Origin: Sapria himalayana
Taxonomy: Eukaryota; Streptophyta; Magnoliopsida; Malpighiales; Rafflesiaceae
DNA: 64,000 bases
NCBI GenBank assembly: GCA_029783825.1
Contig: JAREIK010002623.1
Span: 149,297-213,296 of the forward strand
Direction of reading: 5' to 3'
In this document: piece after piece, positions 52,190 to 64,000 of the stretch
How the letters are laid out: each line of letters starts with the position of its first letter
Numbering within the stretch: position 1 is the stretch's first letter
Made by a program: the position numbers and the translations under genes
The notes under the pieces: model-generated
Databases searched by the model: none
What the model saw: only the letters and a program-made list of their open reading frames with translations
What the model was told of the DNA's origin: nothing

Positions 52190-53400
52190 CCTCATAATTA
52201 ATGATGCATTTCTGCTAGGCTCTCCTATGTGGTTTCTCTACCAGAACTCTATTTGCTATCTGTCTCGTTAAGGCCACTAACTGTGACTCCATATAGGACA
52301 TCTATTGTTGTATTACATTTGGTAATGCTCAGAAAAATTATTTTGAACTTCCACTACAACATAATTATCAACAATGAAATCATGAAAAAAAGCCAAATAT
52401 TATAAACTAATGAAAGTCTCACTCTAAACACAAAACAAAAGCAACCACATGTGAATGAAAATATTACTTAATTTCTAGATGTGTTGGTCGACCAAATCCA
52501 GTAGCCAATGCATCTACAACAAGTTTATCTCCCAATTTCAAGCACTTTACCAATTCCTGTTCATTATTTTCAAGGGCTGCATATAGCACTTATCATCGAG
52601 CATGTTCCAGTCCTTGATCTATGCTTCCTCTACAAATGTAGAAAGAGGCTTAGATTTTTTACCGATAAGATGATGAAGTAAATTTATGAAAAAATAATCA
52701 AGAGAGAAAACTTATCAAACAAAATAACAAACCAAAAAAGAGAACTAGCATTCAATAAGAAATTGAATCATGCAGTTTATCTTGGAGATGGGTTCCCAGG
52801 TCCGATCCAACACCTTGTTTTTTTCTTCAATATTAAGGATCAAGACACTCACTGGAGCCTCTAAACATCTAACTCCAACCTCATTAGCTAACTCATTTTA
52901 TTATACTGAGACACCACACTTGTGTGTCTCATTTTCCCTAATGAAGATGAATATTTTTTTCAACTTATCCAACAACTCAAACCAAGCAAAACAAGATGAT
53001 CCCATCAATTGAATAAATACAAAAAATGATACACAAACTGATTATCAACTTATTTTTTTTAAAAAAGCTTACTAACACATCGAAATAATAGACACCTGAT
53101 GTGAGGTGATAACAGAGAGAAGTAGTAAATTCAAATGAGAATTAGTTGAACAAATAGCTGGACCAAAATGGAAGAAAAGAAGGGAGCTTTGCCTGTCCAT
53201 CATGCACCCTTGTTGTTGTAGTTGAGCAATATCACCAATATCAAAATGGACACCTTAATAAACAAACAAATACTAGCAAAATGCACCACAATTGGAAGGT
53301 GGGCTACAGCAATTTGTGTTCACTCACAGTAAAGGAAGTAATCTAGCATTCTTCTAGTCTCATCTGGCTCTCCTCTTCTTGCCGCAGACTCAAACTACAT
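52190..53400 (-). pseudogene. TNPA-like transposase exon remnants
   Basis: Several exon-like pieces lie on the minus strand, listed here in transcript order. About 53395-53335: ESAARRGEPDETRRMLDYFL followed by a GT-type donor. About 53255-53150: HFDIGDIAQLQQQGCMMDRQ. About 52975-52752: LLDKLKKIFIFIRENETHKC, two stops, then LEAPVSVLILNIEEKNKVLD and TWEPISKI. About 52640-52482: GLEHAR, two stops, then VLYAALENNEQELVKCLKLG and VDALATGFGRPTH. About 52330-52190: QMSYMESQLVALTRQ, which matches the TNPA-like end at 32753-32790. The last match ties the group to CACTA transposase. The Gly-Arg-Pro-Thr-His motif recalls the LGRPEHPGRVR motif of plant En/Spm proteins. The other exons I do not recognise and they might be a captured host gene. 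Multiple stops make the locus non-functional. Confidence 0.6.
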
Positions 53401-55150
53401 AAATTTTAAGGGCAATCTTTGAGGTTTTGTAATTTCAAACACACATATATATCCATACTTCTAATATCACGTTAACAATTAAAAAAATAATAAACACTCG
53501 ATAATAAAAATGTCATACAACTAAAATTCTTATATAATGGACAAAAATAATTAGTGCAGCTCAAATTGTGTAATCTCATCAAAAGTATCCAAAATAAAAA
53601 AAATTAACAAAAATAATATATTCTCTCAACACATGTTCATATATAAATCTCTATCTCCTTAAATGGCATTATATTTTACATTTTTCAAAAGACTAAATCA
53701 ACTCTCTTATAAATAACAAACTATGATGGATTTACTATCAAAACTAAGAGGAGCTCAAATAGAGTGTAAGTGAGAAACAAGTGCAAAATATTCATTAACC
53801 TCGAAATAGATCTCAATCTTTCATAGATTTTTCACTTATCTAAGTATATAAAATACAACATTATATAAATTTATTATAAATAATTTATTAAACTAATTAT
53901 ACATATAATATATGTTATATAAAATTAGATAATTACAAGATATTTGAACTTTTTTATGATACTCATATCTAATAGATTCAAAATTATATCTTTGGTGAAA
54001 TATGGTTAATTTTTTATGAGCAAATGTTATCTTTATTCCAAAAAGATATACAAATATACAAAAGTCTTACATTTCAACTTTCATAGAAATGAAATATTAA
54101 TTAGATTCAAATGTAATAACTTTAAGGGAAAACAATTGCATAGAATGCATCAATCTATGCTCATGAAAAATAGATCGATAATATAAAGCTTTTCATACGT
54201 AACCAAAAAAACTTATCTTGTAAATAAAAATAATCAAGTAATTATTTTATATGAACTTCATCACAATTATCATAAAAAATATTTATTCACAACAAATTAT
54301 AAAAAGAACCTATAAGATGTTTTTTAAGATAGAAGAAATCAAAATAAGATTATTTTAACTACTACATATAAAAAATTAAAATAACAAAACTCATGTATCA
54401 ATGTATAACACTTCACCAGCAAGAAAGCCTTTAGTTGAACTTCATTCTCATCAAAAATACACTTGTTATTGAATAATTATAAAAAGTAATCACAAGTATA
54501 AAAACAAAAATAATTATCCAATACTTTTGAGTGAATGATAAGTATATCATTTATTATGACTTGTCATTCTAAATGAGAAAGTGTTTCAAACAAGAGTTTA
54601 AATTGGCTTCAAATGAATAAGAACAAATATTAATACACAAAATAAATAAATATGAATAAAAAAGTATTCCATCAAGTGGAAGATTCATACTAAAATGTAT
54701 TTGTTTATTTTTGAAAATATTCAAAAGATAAGATCAAAAGAGTCAATTGAATTGACTATTTTTTAGTCATAATCAATAAAACAGTTAAAAAGCTGAGTAT
54801 GTCAAGAGATCCTTCACTAAGGAGCTTAGCACATGTGAAATTAAATTTGCCACGGATGAGTGGAACTCTCTTGATTTGAATAACTTTATTTCTTCAAATA
54901 TTAGTTAGAAGTTTTAAAAGGCATCTGAAGGATAAAGAAATCACATAATAAAAAAATTCTTCAATCTCATAAAAGCTCAATTTAACTTCTTGCAAGGCAA
55001 CTAAAGTAGGTAACTATTATAAAACTCATGTATTATTGGAGTACATGATCTTTAAAGATTGTTTCAATCAACGGGGTAGGGATAAATTTTTCATTAAGGG
55101 AGGGCAGATGAGAAGAAAAAGAAAAGATAAATTAATTTTCATTAATTTAT
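53401..55150. other. AT-rich segment without a recognised gene
   Basis: No frame or domain can be supported. It is probably interior sequence of the element that starts at 51697. Confidence 0.5.
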
Positions 55151-55158
55151 GAAAACTA

Positions 55159-55164
<6 letters not shown>

Positions 55165-55201
<37 letters not shown>
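55165..55201. repeat. (TA)n(TG)n microsatellite
   Basis: A short TA run passes into about 15 TG units. The minus-strand frame over it (75 codons) is a composition artefact. Confidence 0.9.
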
Positions 55202-55202
<1 letters not shown>

Positions 55203-55811
55203 TTGAGAGAGTTCACATGTCAGGTGCTCTCCTACAATGTAACAAGAAATAAAATAAATAAACAATATAAATATAGACACTAAATTAAATCTCAACTATC
55301 TCCTTCAGAATATTGCATAGATGCATTGAATATCAAAATTAGAAGATATGAAAAAAACTTAAAATCCTCCAAGTGTATTCATGATGATGTCTATAATAAT
55401 TTCACTAATAAATATATTCACTAATAACATGTCGAATTGTCTAAATATCACATTAAAATATTATCAACTATGAATTGATAAACATAACATCTTTAAAAAT
55501 TAACTAATATAGTAAGACACACAAGTAACTGATAACATAACTCTTTGCACGGAAGCTAGAATCACAAATATGCCCATATACTATATCTTTGAATTGTGTT
55601 CATATTAGTGTATGTTGGAAAATCTAATATGTAACTAAAAATACTATGAGTGCAAATAATATTTGATCTGGTTTGTTGTGATTTACAATTGTTTTTTTCT
55701 TTTATTTTATTTTTTTCTTACATATGTATAAGAGCAATCAACCTATGAAATAACATAATTCAATTAGTCCCTTATATAAGTGTTTAGCTTGTACACATTT
55801 TGTTATGTGAT
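55202..55811. other. AT-rich segment without a recognised gene
   Basis: Nothing recognisable is seen between the TG microsatellite and the 181-bp duplication. Confidence 0.5.
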
Positions 55812-56175
55812 TTTTCAAATACTCTTCTTTTATTTTACATTGTTTCTCAACATATTATCAAAGCCAAAATCTTATAGATTACAAATTCTTGACTGAGTGG
55901 CTTGCAGTTTGAATGTGCAGAAACATTTAATATTTTATTACAATATAACAAAAAATCATTTTAGAAATTATATGATAAAAAGTTGGACATATTTCTCAAA
56001 TACTCTTCTTTTGTTTTGCATTGTTTCTCAACATGGTATAAATACAAAAATCTTATAGAATACAAATTTTTGAGTGTGTGGCTTGAATTTTGAATTTGCA
56101 AACACTTTTAATATTTTATTACAATATAATAAACATTTATTTTTGAAATAATATGAAAAAAAAGTTGGATATATT
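55812..56175. repeat. Two-copy tandem repeat, ~181 bp
   Basis: CAAATACTCTTCTTTT, TTGTTTCTCAACAT, ATCTTATAGA and AATATTTTATTACAATATAA recur in order with an offset of 181-182 bp. The copies show moderate divergence. Confidence 0.85.
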
Positions 56176-57239
56176 TCTCACTAAAATATAAAAATTTAGA
56201 ATCTTCTTCAAATTTAAGTAACGATCTCAACTAATTATCAACGTAAATTTTTTATCATCAATTATTAGTTATATATACAAAAAATATCAAAGATGAAGTG
56301 CATTCAATTATAATTATACTAAACTTAAATTATAAGGGTCTAATGCACCATTTTTTTGTAAATTATTTAACATATATTCTTAGATGACTCATCTAGTACT
56401 CCGGTACTAGTTTTAAAGTTATATATTTTTTAAAATATTTATATTTGACAAGATTTTATTTCTCATTTAGTATTTTTTTTATTTATCATATTAGAATTTG
56501 TCCATACAATATAAGTGTGACTATTAATACTAAATATTTTGCTTACTTGAGGAAAGACACTAGAGAAGAAATGTTTCTCTACATCATATAAAATATTTTA
56601 TTCATTATATAATGATCGTACTTAGTGCACAAGCCATCTATTTTAGCATAAGGCCTAGAAGAAGTTCATATATCAATGTCTTACCATCAAAATTGTAAGA
56701 ATACATATGATAAGTCTAGAACCCAATACCTTGGACAAAGATGCTTATATTGAATAAAGACATGACCCCCAACAAATACATATAATATAAAATTTTCACA
56801 AATGATTAGTCATCTTAGTAATATTCTCATAAAAATATTTTAAATTCAAAATTCTGTTAAGATTCGGTGCATTAATATTTATGCAACTACATACACAATT
56901 TAATTCATTATATGGATCAAATGTATTATCTATAATATTTAATTTACTAAAATTTATGTTAAGTTTTACTAGGAAAGTACTTCAAAACTCAAAAATACGA
57001 AAGAAAAGAACGAATAGAGTAATTTTAATTAAATAATAAAATATATATTAATCTAATGATGCATAGCATTTATTAGATAAAATATTATTAATTATTATAT
57101 GTCTTTATAAGTTTAAGCAATTGAGCATATGGATTATAAAAGTATAATATATAATACACAAAATTCTCACTTAACACATAATTTATGAGATGTTAATAAC
57201 TTAATTATCTTACCCATAAAAATCAAAGAGATTTCATCT
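56176..57239. other. AT-rich segment without a recognised gene
   Basis: No coding or repeat structure can be supported. It ends at the hAT-type end at 57240. Confidence 0.5.
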
Positions 57240-57303
57240 ATAGGTGTCAAATGGGCGAGGCGACCCAGTCCCGACCCAAAGCCATCACGACACGTTGCAG
57301 TGC
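57240..57303 (+). mobile_element. hAT-type terminal fragment
   Basis: ATAGGTGTCAAATGGGCGAG resembles the end of the complete element at 57328 (AAGAGGTGTCAAATGGG). The GC-rich sequence lasts only about 60 bp before TATC array sequence begins. It is either a truncated older copy or the outer end of an element whose interior has been lost. Confidence 0.6.
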
Positions 57304-57327
57304 TGTCTATCTATCTAGCTATCTGTC
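57304..57327. repeat. Sliver of TATC array between two hAT-type ends
   Basis: Some 24 bp of CTATCTATCTAGCTATCTG-type sequence show that array 4 starts at 57304 and was later split by the hAT insertion. The last 8 bp (TATCTGTC, 57320-57327) are the target duplication. Confidence 0.85.
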
Positions 57328-57960
57328 AAGAGGTGTCAAATGGGTCGTGCCGGGCTGGCCAGGGCCATTTTTTCCAGGCCCGTCCGGGCTTTCGTGCCGG
57401 GCCGGGCACGGTACTGTAAACGTGTCGTGCCTATCCCTGCATAATTTTTTGGGGGGTCAATACGGCACGGGCCCGCGGCACGATTAGCCGGGTTCGGCCC
57501 GGTCGGGCCGAACCCTAAATTAAAAAAAAATTAGGGGTTCGTCGCGCGCCGTCGCGCCGAACCCAAATTTTAAAAAAAGTAGTAAATGGGCGTGCCCTAA
57601 ACCCTTATTTTTAAAAAAAATTAGGAATTGGGCACGCACGAAACCTTAATTCTAAAAAAATTAGGAATTGAGCGCGCCCGAACCCCTAATTTTAAAAAAA
57701 AAATTAGGGTTTTGGCGCCCCAGTACCCCTAATTTTAAAAAAAATCGGCACGGTACTGTGCCGACGGGCAAAGGCACCGTGCCGGCCGAACACGACATGA
57801 GACCCGGTTGGCCTTGGCACGGCACTGCACGATTGTGCCATTGTCGGGCAGGGCACGACCTAGGGCACGGAAAATTTCCGTGCCGGGCCGGCCCAGGCAA
57901 GGCTGAACCGTGCCGTGCCTCTTGCCGGGATGGGCCGGCCCGGCCCGGTTGACATCTCTA
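57328..57960 (+). mobile_element. Non-autonomous hAT element, 633 bp, GC-rich
   Basis: The ends are AAGAGGTGTCAA and, on the minus strand, TAGAGATGTCAA. The 8-bp direct repeat TATCTGTC lies immediately outside both ends (57320-57327 and 57961-57968), the size expected for hAT transposition. The outer parts are very rich in CGGGCCGGCCCG-type sequence, with GGCACGG and CCGTGCC forming long imperfect inverted repeats. The centre holds about five diverged ~60-bp units made of AATTTTAAAAAAAATTAGG plus a GC-rich stretch. It encodes no transposase; open frames across it (57251-57487, 57661-57952) are compositional. Perfect target repeats suggest the insertion is younger than the array. Confidence 0.92.
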
Positions 57961-60900
57961 TATCTGTCTGCCTATCTTTTTTTCTATCAATATATCTATC
58001 ATTATGTTAATCTATCTATCTCTCTATCAATCTTTCAATTAATATATTTATCAAACTATCTATATATCTGCTTTTCTACTCTCTATCTATTTGTTTGTAT
58101 GTTTGATTATTTATCTATTTCTCTATTTGTCTGTCTATCTACCTACCTACATGAATGTCTGCCTCCCTGACTAATTGACTAATTAACTATCTGCATGTCT
58201 ATCAATTTGTTTGTCTGTCAATATGTCAATCTATCTATCTACCTATCAATTTTTCTATTTTTCTATCTATCTATCTATATGTCTATCTATTATCGATCTA
58301 CTTAACTATCTATCTAACTATTTTACTATCTAACTATCGATCTGTTTGTCTTTCTATCAAAATGTCTATCTATATACTATATATTTAAATGTCTATCTAT
58401 CTAACTATCTAACTACCAATCAATCAATCAAACATTTTTTCTATTTGTCAATCTATCTGTATATCTATCTATCTATCTATTTTTGTATCTTTCTGAAAAT
58501 CTATCTGTCTAACTAACTAACTAACTAACTATCTGTCTGTCTATCTATTTGTATATTTATCTACTATCTATCTATCTATTTGTCTATCTATTTTTCTATC
58601 TATCTATAAATTTATTTGTTAATTAATCAATCTATCTATATTTCTAATAATATATCTATCTTTTTGTCTATCTATTTTTCTATGTATCTCTCTATCTAAC
58701 TACCTATCTAATAGTCTATCTATTAGACTATCAATCTATCTATCAATTTGTCTATCTATTAGTCTTTTGAATCTGTTTATTAATCTTTATATCAATCTAT
58801 CTATATATTTATCTATCTATTTGTCTGTCTTCCTTTTTATGTCATAATTTATCTATTTTTTTGTCTATCCATTTGTTTATCTACCTGCGTGCCTGAATGC
58901 ATGCCTACTTGTTTGTCTATCTCTCTATCTGTAAGTCTGTATATCTATCTATCTATCTATCTATCAGTTTGTATATGTGTTTTTATATTTGACTGTATGT
59001 CTATCTGAATGCTAATCAATCTATATATTAATCTATCAATCAATTTGCCTAACAATCTATCTATTAATCTGGCAATCATTCTATGTATCAATATGTGTAT
59101 TTATCTATCGATATATTTATCTATCTATCTATTTAACTATCTATCTATCGATTTATTTATCTGACTATATATCAATCTATATATATGTGTATCTATTTAT
59201 GTATCTATCTGGCAATCAATAGGTCTATTAATCTATCTATCAAACTATCTATACATCTATCTATTTCATTCTCTATCTATCTATTTATTTGTTTGTTTGT
59301 ATGTATATCTATCTATATGTATGTTTGTGTGTATCCTTGTCTGTCTAAATGTCACCTTGCCAATGTATATATCTATCTATCTATTTGTTTATCTATTTAT
59401 TTGTCTATATTTCTATTTATTTATTTATCTTTCTATCTATTTATCTATCTATCTATTTGTCAAACTATCTATGTGTCTATCTATATGTCTATCTATATGT
59501 TTATCTATCTGTCTCTCTATCTATCTAATTTTCTAAATATCTTTATATCTCTATATCTGTCAATCTCTCTATCTATCTATTTTTTTATCTCTCTATCTAT
59601 CTATTTATCTATCTATTTATCTATCTACCTATCTATTTGTCTATCTATCTGTCTATCTATTTGTCTATCAATTTATCTATCTAACTATCTATCTATTTGT
59701 GTATCTATTTTTTTATTTGACTATCTGTCTGTCTATCTATCTATTTTCTATCAATATGTCTATCAATCTTCTATCTATTGGTGTATCAATCAATCTATTA
59801 ACCTATCTATCAAAACTATATATCTATCTATCTATCTATCTATTGTTTATCTATCTATCTATCTATTTGTTGGTGTGTCTGTCTATCTATCTATTTATTT
59901 TTTTATTTATCAATTTTTCTATTTGTCTATTTATTTTTTTGTTTGTGTCTCTACCTATCTATCTATCTACTTGTATATCTATATGACTATCAATCAATCA
60001 ATCTATCTATTTATTTATCTTTCTCTCTATAATAATATTTCTCTATGAATACATCTATCTATCTATATATATAAATATATCTATCTTTCGATCTAGGTGT
60101 TTATTTGTCTATCAGTTTATTTGTCTATTTGTCTTTCTACATCTCTATAGACTGACTGCCTACTTGACTCTCTATCTCTCTATTAGTCTGTCTCTCAATC
60201 TCTTTGTGTATCTAAATTTTTATTTATCTATCTATTTGTTCATTGTATTTTGTCTATTTGTCTATCAATCTATCTATCAATATTGAAATAAATCTATCTA
60301 TCAATTTGTTTATCAATCTATCTATCAATATTGAAATAAATATATCTATCAATTTGTCTATCAATCTATCAATCATTCTCTCTATCAATCTGTCTATTTA
60401 TTCGTCTATATTTCTTTCTATATAACTATCTATCTATCTGTCTATATAACTATCTATCTATTTGTCTTTCATTCTATCTATCTATATATCTATTTGTCTA
60501 TCATTTAATTTATTTATCTATCTGACTATCTATCTATCAATGTATTTGTCTATCTATCTATCTATCATTTTTATATTAATCAGTCTATTAATCATTGTAT
60601 TAATCTATCTATCAAACTATCTTTTTATCTGTCTTTATATCTATTTGTCTTCCTATCAATGTGTCTATTTGTTTATCAGTTAGTATATCTATTTGTCTAT
60701 ATTCTTACCTACCTAACTATCTACTTGCTTGAGTATCTATATCTTTATTGTTTGCCTATCTATCAATGTGTCAATTTATCTTTCTGTCAATCTATCTATT
60801 TGTCTGTCTATTAGTATATCTTTATGTTTGTCTATATGTCTAGTTATCGATCTGTCTATTAATCTATCAATCAATCTTTCTATCTAACTGTTTTATCAAT

Positions 60901-63900
60901 CTATCAATAATTTTATATATTAATATGTCTATTTATCTACTTATCTATCTATCTATCTATATCTATCTAACTGTCTATATAGCTATTTATGTATCTTTAT
61001 ATCTTTATGTTTATCTTTATGACTATCTATGTATCTTCTTACTATCTATCTTACTATCTATTCATCTATCTAACTAACTATCTATCTATCTATATATCTA
61101 TTTATGTGTCTATCAATTATTCATCATTTTGTCTATCAATTTGTCTTTCAATCGATCTATCCATCAGTCTATCAATGGTCTTATAATCAATCTATCAAAA
61201 CTATCTATATATTTGTGTATTTATTTGTCTATCAATTTGTTTGCCTATATTTTTATCTGTGTATCTATATATCAGTGCCCAATTTTGTATACCTGCTTGA
61301 ATGACTGTCAGCCTACATGACTATACTATCTCTATGTCTATTTGTCTAGTATTTTCTCTCTATCTATCTATTCTTTGGTGTCTTATCTATCTATATATCT
61401 ATAATTATCTACACTTCTAATAATTTAATATCTATCTATATATCTATATGTCTATCTATCTATCTAATCAACTATCTTTTTTATCTATCTTTTTGTCTAT
61501 CTTTTTGTCTATCAATCTGCTATCAATCTGTCTTTGAGCCTATCTATCAATCTATCACTCAATCTATCTATCAATTATATCTATCAATCTATCACTCAAT
61601 CTATCTATCATATCGTCTATCAATCAATCAATCTATTTTAAAATTAATTTATTATAAATCTATCTATCAATCTATATATCAATCATTTATCAATTAATCT
61701 ATCTATCTTTTATTTCTATTTGTCTATCTATCCATCAATTACTATATCTTATGAACTATTTATCTATCTGCCTCTATAGATATCTATCTATCATTAAATT
61801 GTGGGTTCTATTTTTTTATCAATTTGTTTGCATGCCTGCCTACTTTACTATCTACCTACTTTAATGTATATCCATCTATTTTTCTATATGTCTTTGTCTC
61901 TATTTGTCTATGTTTCTATATATCTATCTATTTGTCTATGTTTCTATATATCTATCTATTTGTCTGTCTATTTGTATATCTATCTATCTATTTATCTGTC
62001 TGTCTATTTGTATATCTATCTATCTATTTATCTGTCAGTCTATCAATCTATCAATCATTTGTCTATAAATCCATATATTAATCTATTATCATTTGATTAT
62101 TCTATCTGTCTATTTATCAATCTATTTATCTATCTAACTAACTATCTATCTAGCTATATGTCTATCTATCTAATTTTCTATCTGATTTTCTATCTATATA
62201 TCTATCTTTGTTTCTATAAATCTATCTATGTATTTATTTATCTATATATCTATCTATCTATCTATCTATCTGTCTGTCTGTCTATCTATCTATATATATT
62301 TTTGTTTATCTTAATATCTATCTATCTATATATCTATCTATGTGTCTGTCTATTTGTCCATCTTTTTACCTTTTTATTTATTTATTTGTCTATCTATCTT
62401 ACTATCTATCTGCCTGTCTATCTATCTATCTGTCTGTCTATCTATCTATCTATCTATCTGTCTATCTATCTTTTTACCTATCTATTTATTTAACTAACTA
62501 TCTATTTTTTTATCTGTGTCTATCTATTTGTCTATCTATCTGTTTATCAATCCTTCAATCTAATCTATCTATCTATCTTTCTGTCTATCTGTATGTCTAT
62601 TTGTTTGTATATCAATCTATCTTTCTATTTGTTTGTCTATTTGTTTGTTTGTCTATCTTTTTATCTATCTATCTATCTATCTATCGACATGTAAATATAT
62701 CCGACTATCTATCTATCTATGGATCTACTATTTATGGATCTATCTATCTATCAGTATATATATATATATATCTTTCTTTCTTTCTTTCTTTCTTAATATC
62801 TCTTTATTTATTTATCTATATATCTATCTGTCTTTCTCTCTATATATCTATGTATATATCTACCTATCAATTTGTCTATTTATTTTTCTATCAATCAATC
62901 AATCAATCATTCCATCTATCAATTAGTGTGTGTGTATATATATATATATATATCTATCGATCTAAATGTTTGTTTGTCTATGTGTCTATATATATGTCTA
63001 TCTATTTGTCTACCCGTCTTCATGACTATATGCCTGCCTATCTGTCTATCTATCTATCTATCTATCTATCTATTTATCTGTGTGTCAATCAAAATGTCTA
63101 TCGATCTATTTCTTTGTCTATTTATATATATGCATGTGCATATATCTGTCTATATATCTATCTATCAATATATATGTCTATCTATATATCTTTTCTATCT
63201 AATTATTTATATATATATATATATCTATCTATCTAACTATCTATCGTTCTTTCTATCAATCTATTTATCAATCTTTCTATCAATCAATCAATCTATCAGT
63301 CTATCAATTGGTCTATCTATTAGTCTATCAATTTGTATATCAATCTGTCGACAATCTATCTATCAATCTCTCTTTCAATTGATTTTCAATCTATCTTTCT
63401 AATTGTTTATCAATCTATCTAACTATCTACCTATGTATCTATATATCTATCTATATATCTATTTGTCTATCTTTCTTCATCTCTCTATCTATCTATATGT
63501 TTATATATCTTTCTATCTATCTATCTCTCTATATGTCTATCTATTGTATATTTATCAGTCTAATAATCTATCTATCTATTTTTATGCCTATATATCTATA
63601 TATCTATCAATCTTCCAATTTATCAATCTGTCTATTAATTTATATATCTATCAGTCTATTAATCTATCAAACTATATATCTATCAAACTGTCTATCTATT
63701 TGTCTTTCTATTAATCTATATTTCTATTTATGTGCTGATTTGTCTATCAGTTTGTCTTTTGTTGTTTGCCTGCCAACCTAATTGTCTACCTCATGAGTGT
63801 CTATCTCTCTTTCTTTCTATCAATCAATTAATCTATCTATCTATTTATCTGTCTATCAATCTTTCTATCTATTGATCTATTTTTCTATCTGTTTGTATAT

Positions 63901-64000
63901 CTATATGTTTGTCGATCCTTCAATCTCGCTATGAAAATACCTCATTATATAAATCTCTATATCATTCTTCTATCGATCTATCTATTATCATCTATCTATC
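57961..64000. repeat. Degenerate tetranucleotide array 4, opposite orientation (TATC on plus)
   Basis: The segment consists of CTAT, TATC, CAAT and TGTC units on the plus strand, the reverse complement of arrays 1-3. It runs off the window end. It includes an AGAA/TTTC run at 62772-62794 and TA runs near 62758-62770 and 62936-62954. Plus-strand frames up to 298 codons are Tyr-Leu-Ser-Ile repeats and are not genes. Confidence 0.95.

Noticed and set aside
57251..57952. Frames of 78-94 codons with Pro, Gly, Arg and Cys in the GC-rich segment
   Set aside because: They lie inside a non-autonomous hAT element and cross its terminal repeats; composition explains them.
62772..62794. CTTT microsatellite as a distinct element
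   Set aside because: It is a short run of a variant unit within array 4, with no independent boundaries.
1..64000. Assignment to a sex chromosome because of GATA/GACA arrays
   Set aside because: The resemblance to Bkm satellites is compositional, and no sex-linked gene is present. It is kept only as a testable idea.

Overview
The window looks like intergenic, repeat-dominated DNA from a flowering plant. It is AT-rich, has a plant-type ARF GTPase retrocopy, plant CACTA (En/Spm-type) transposon ends with matching decayed transposase, and a hAT-type element with an 8-bp target-site duplication. I cannot name the species. I found no intact host gene, no tRNA or rRNA, no CRISPR array and no bacterial signal. 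Nearly all long open frames are artefacts: (TATC)n has no stop codon in any of its three frames and translates as a repeating Tyr-Leu-Ser-Ile.

Layout. (1) Degenerate GATA/GACA tetranucleotide array, 1-7892. (2) A 13-kb block, 7893-20870, that opens with a CACTA-type end. It holds TATAACTA-type repeats with an embedded ARF1-like retropseudogene (11558-12106), palindromic TATATGTACATATA repeats and a GCN-rich module, and it lacks a recognisable right end. (3) A second GATA array, 20871-23314. (4) A 12.6-kb CACTA element, 23315-35880, with matching terminal inverted repeats, subterminal TTAGCGACGGATTTAGCGA repeats, a decayed TNPD/TNPA-type transposase (30184-32840) and two tandem GCN modules. 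(5) A 6-kb block, 35881-41833, dominated by a 1.9-kb direct duplication carrying pieces of a minus-strand host-like gene and ending in another CACTA-type terminus. (6) A third GATA array, 41834-51696, with a ~550-580-bp higher-order repeat at its right edge. (7) A CACTA-type end at 51697 followed by minus-strand transposase remnants and long AT-rich sequence. (8) Two hAT-type ends, one belonging to a complete 633-bp GC-rich non-autonomous element (57328-57960). (9) A fourth array, 57961-64000, in the opposite orientation (TATC on the plus strand).

How it fits together. The most economical reading is a large old tetranucleotide satellite domain of about 26 kb in this window, invaded by related CACTA elements and by a later hAT element, then rearranged. 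Several CACTA ends have no partner, blocks are shared between elements, and the array polarity flips across the 51.7-57.3 kb block. No working gene system is seen. The best candidates for something undescribed are the GCN-tract plus palindrome module (four occurrences) and the inverted GATA domain.
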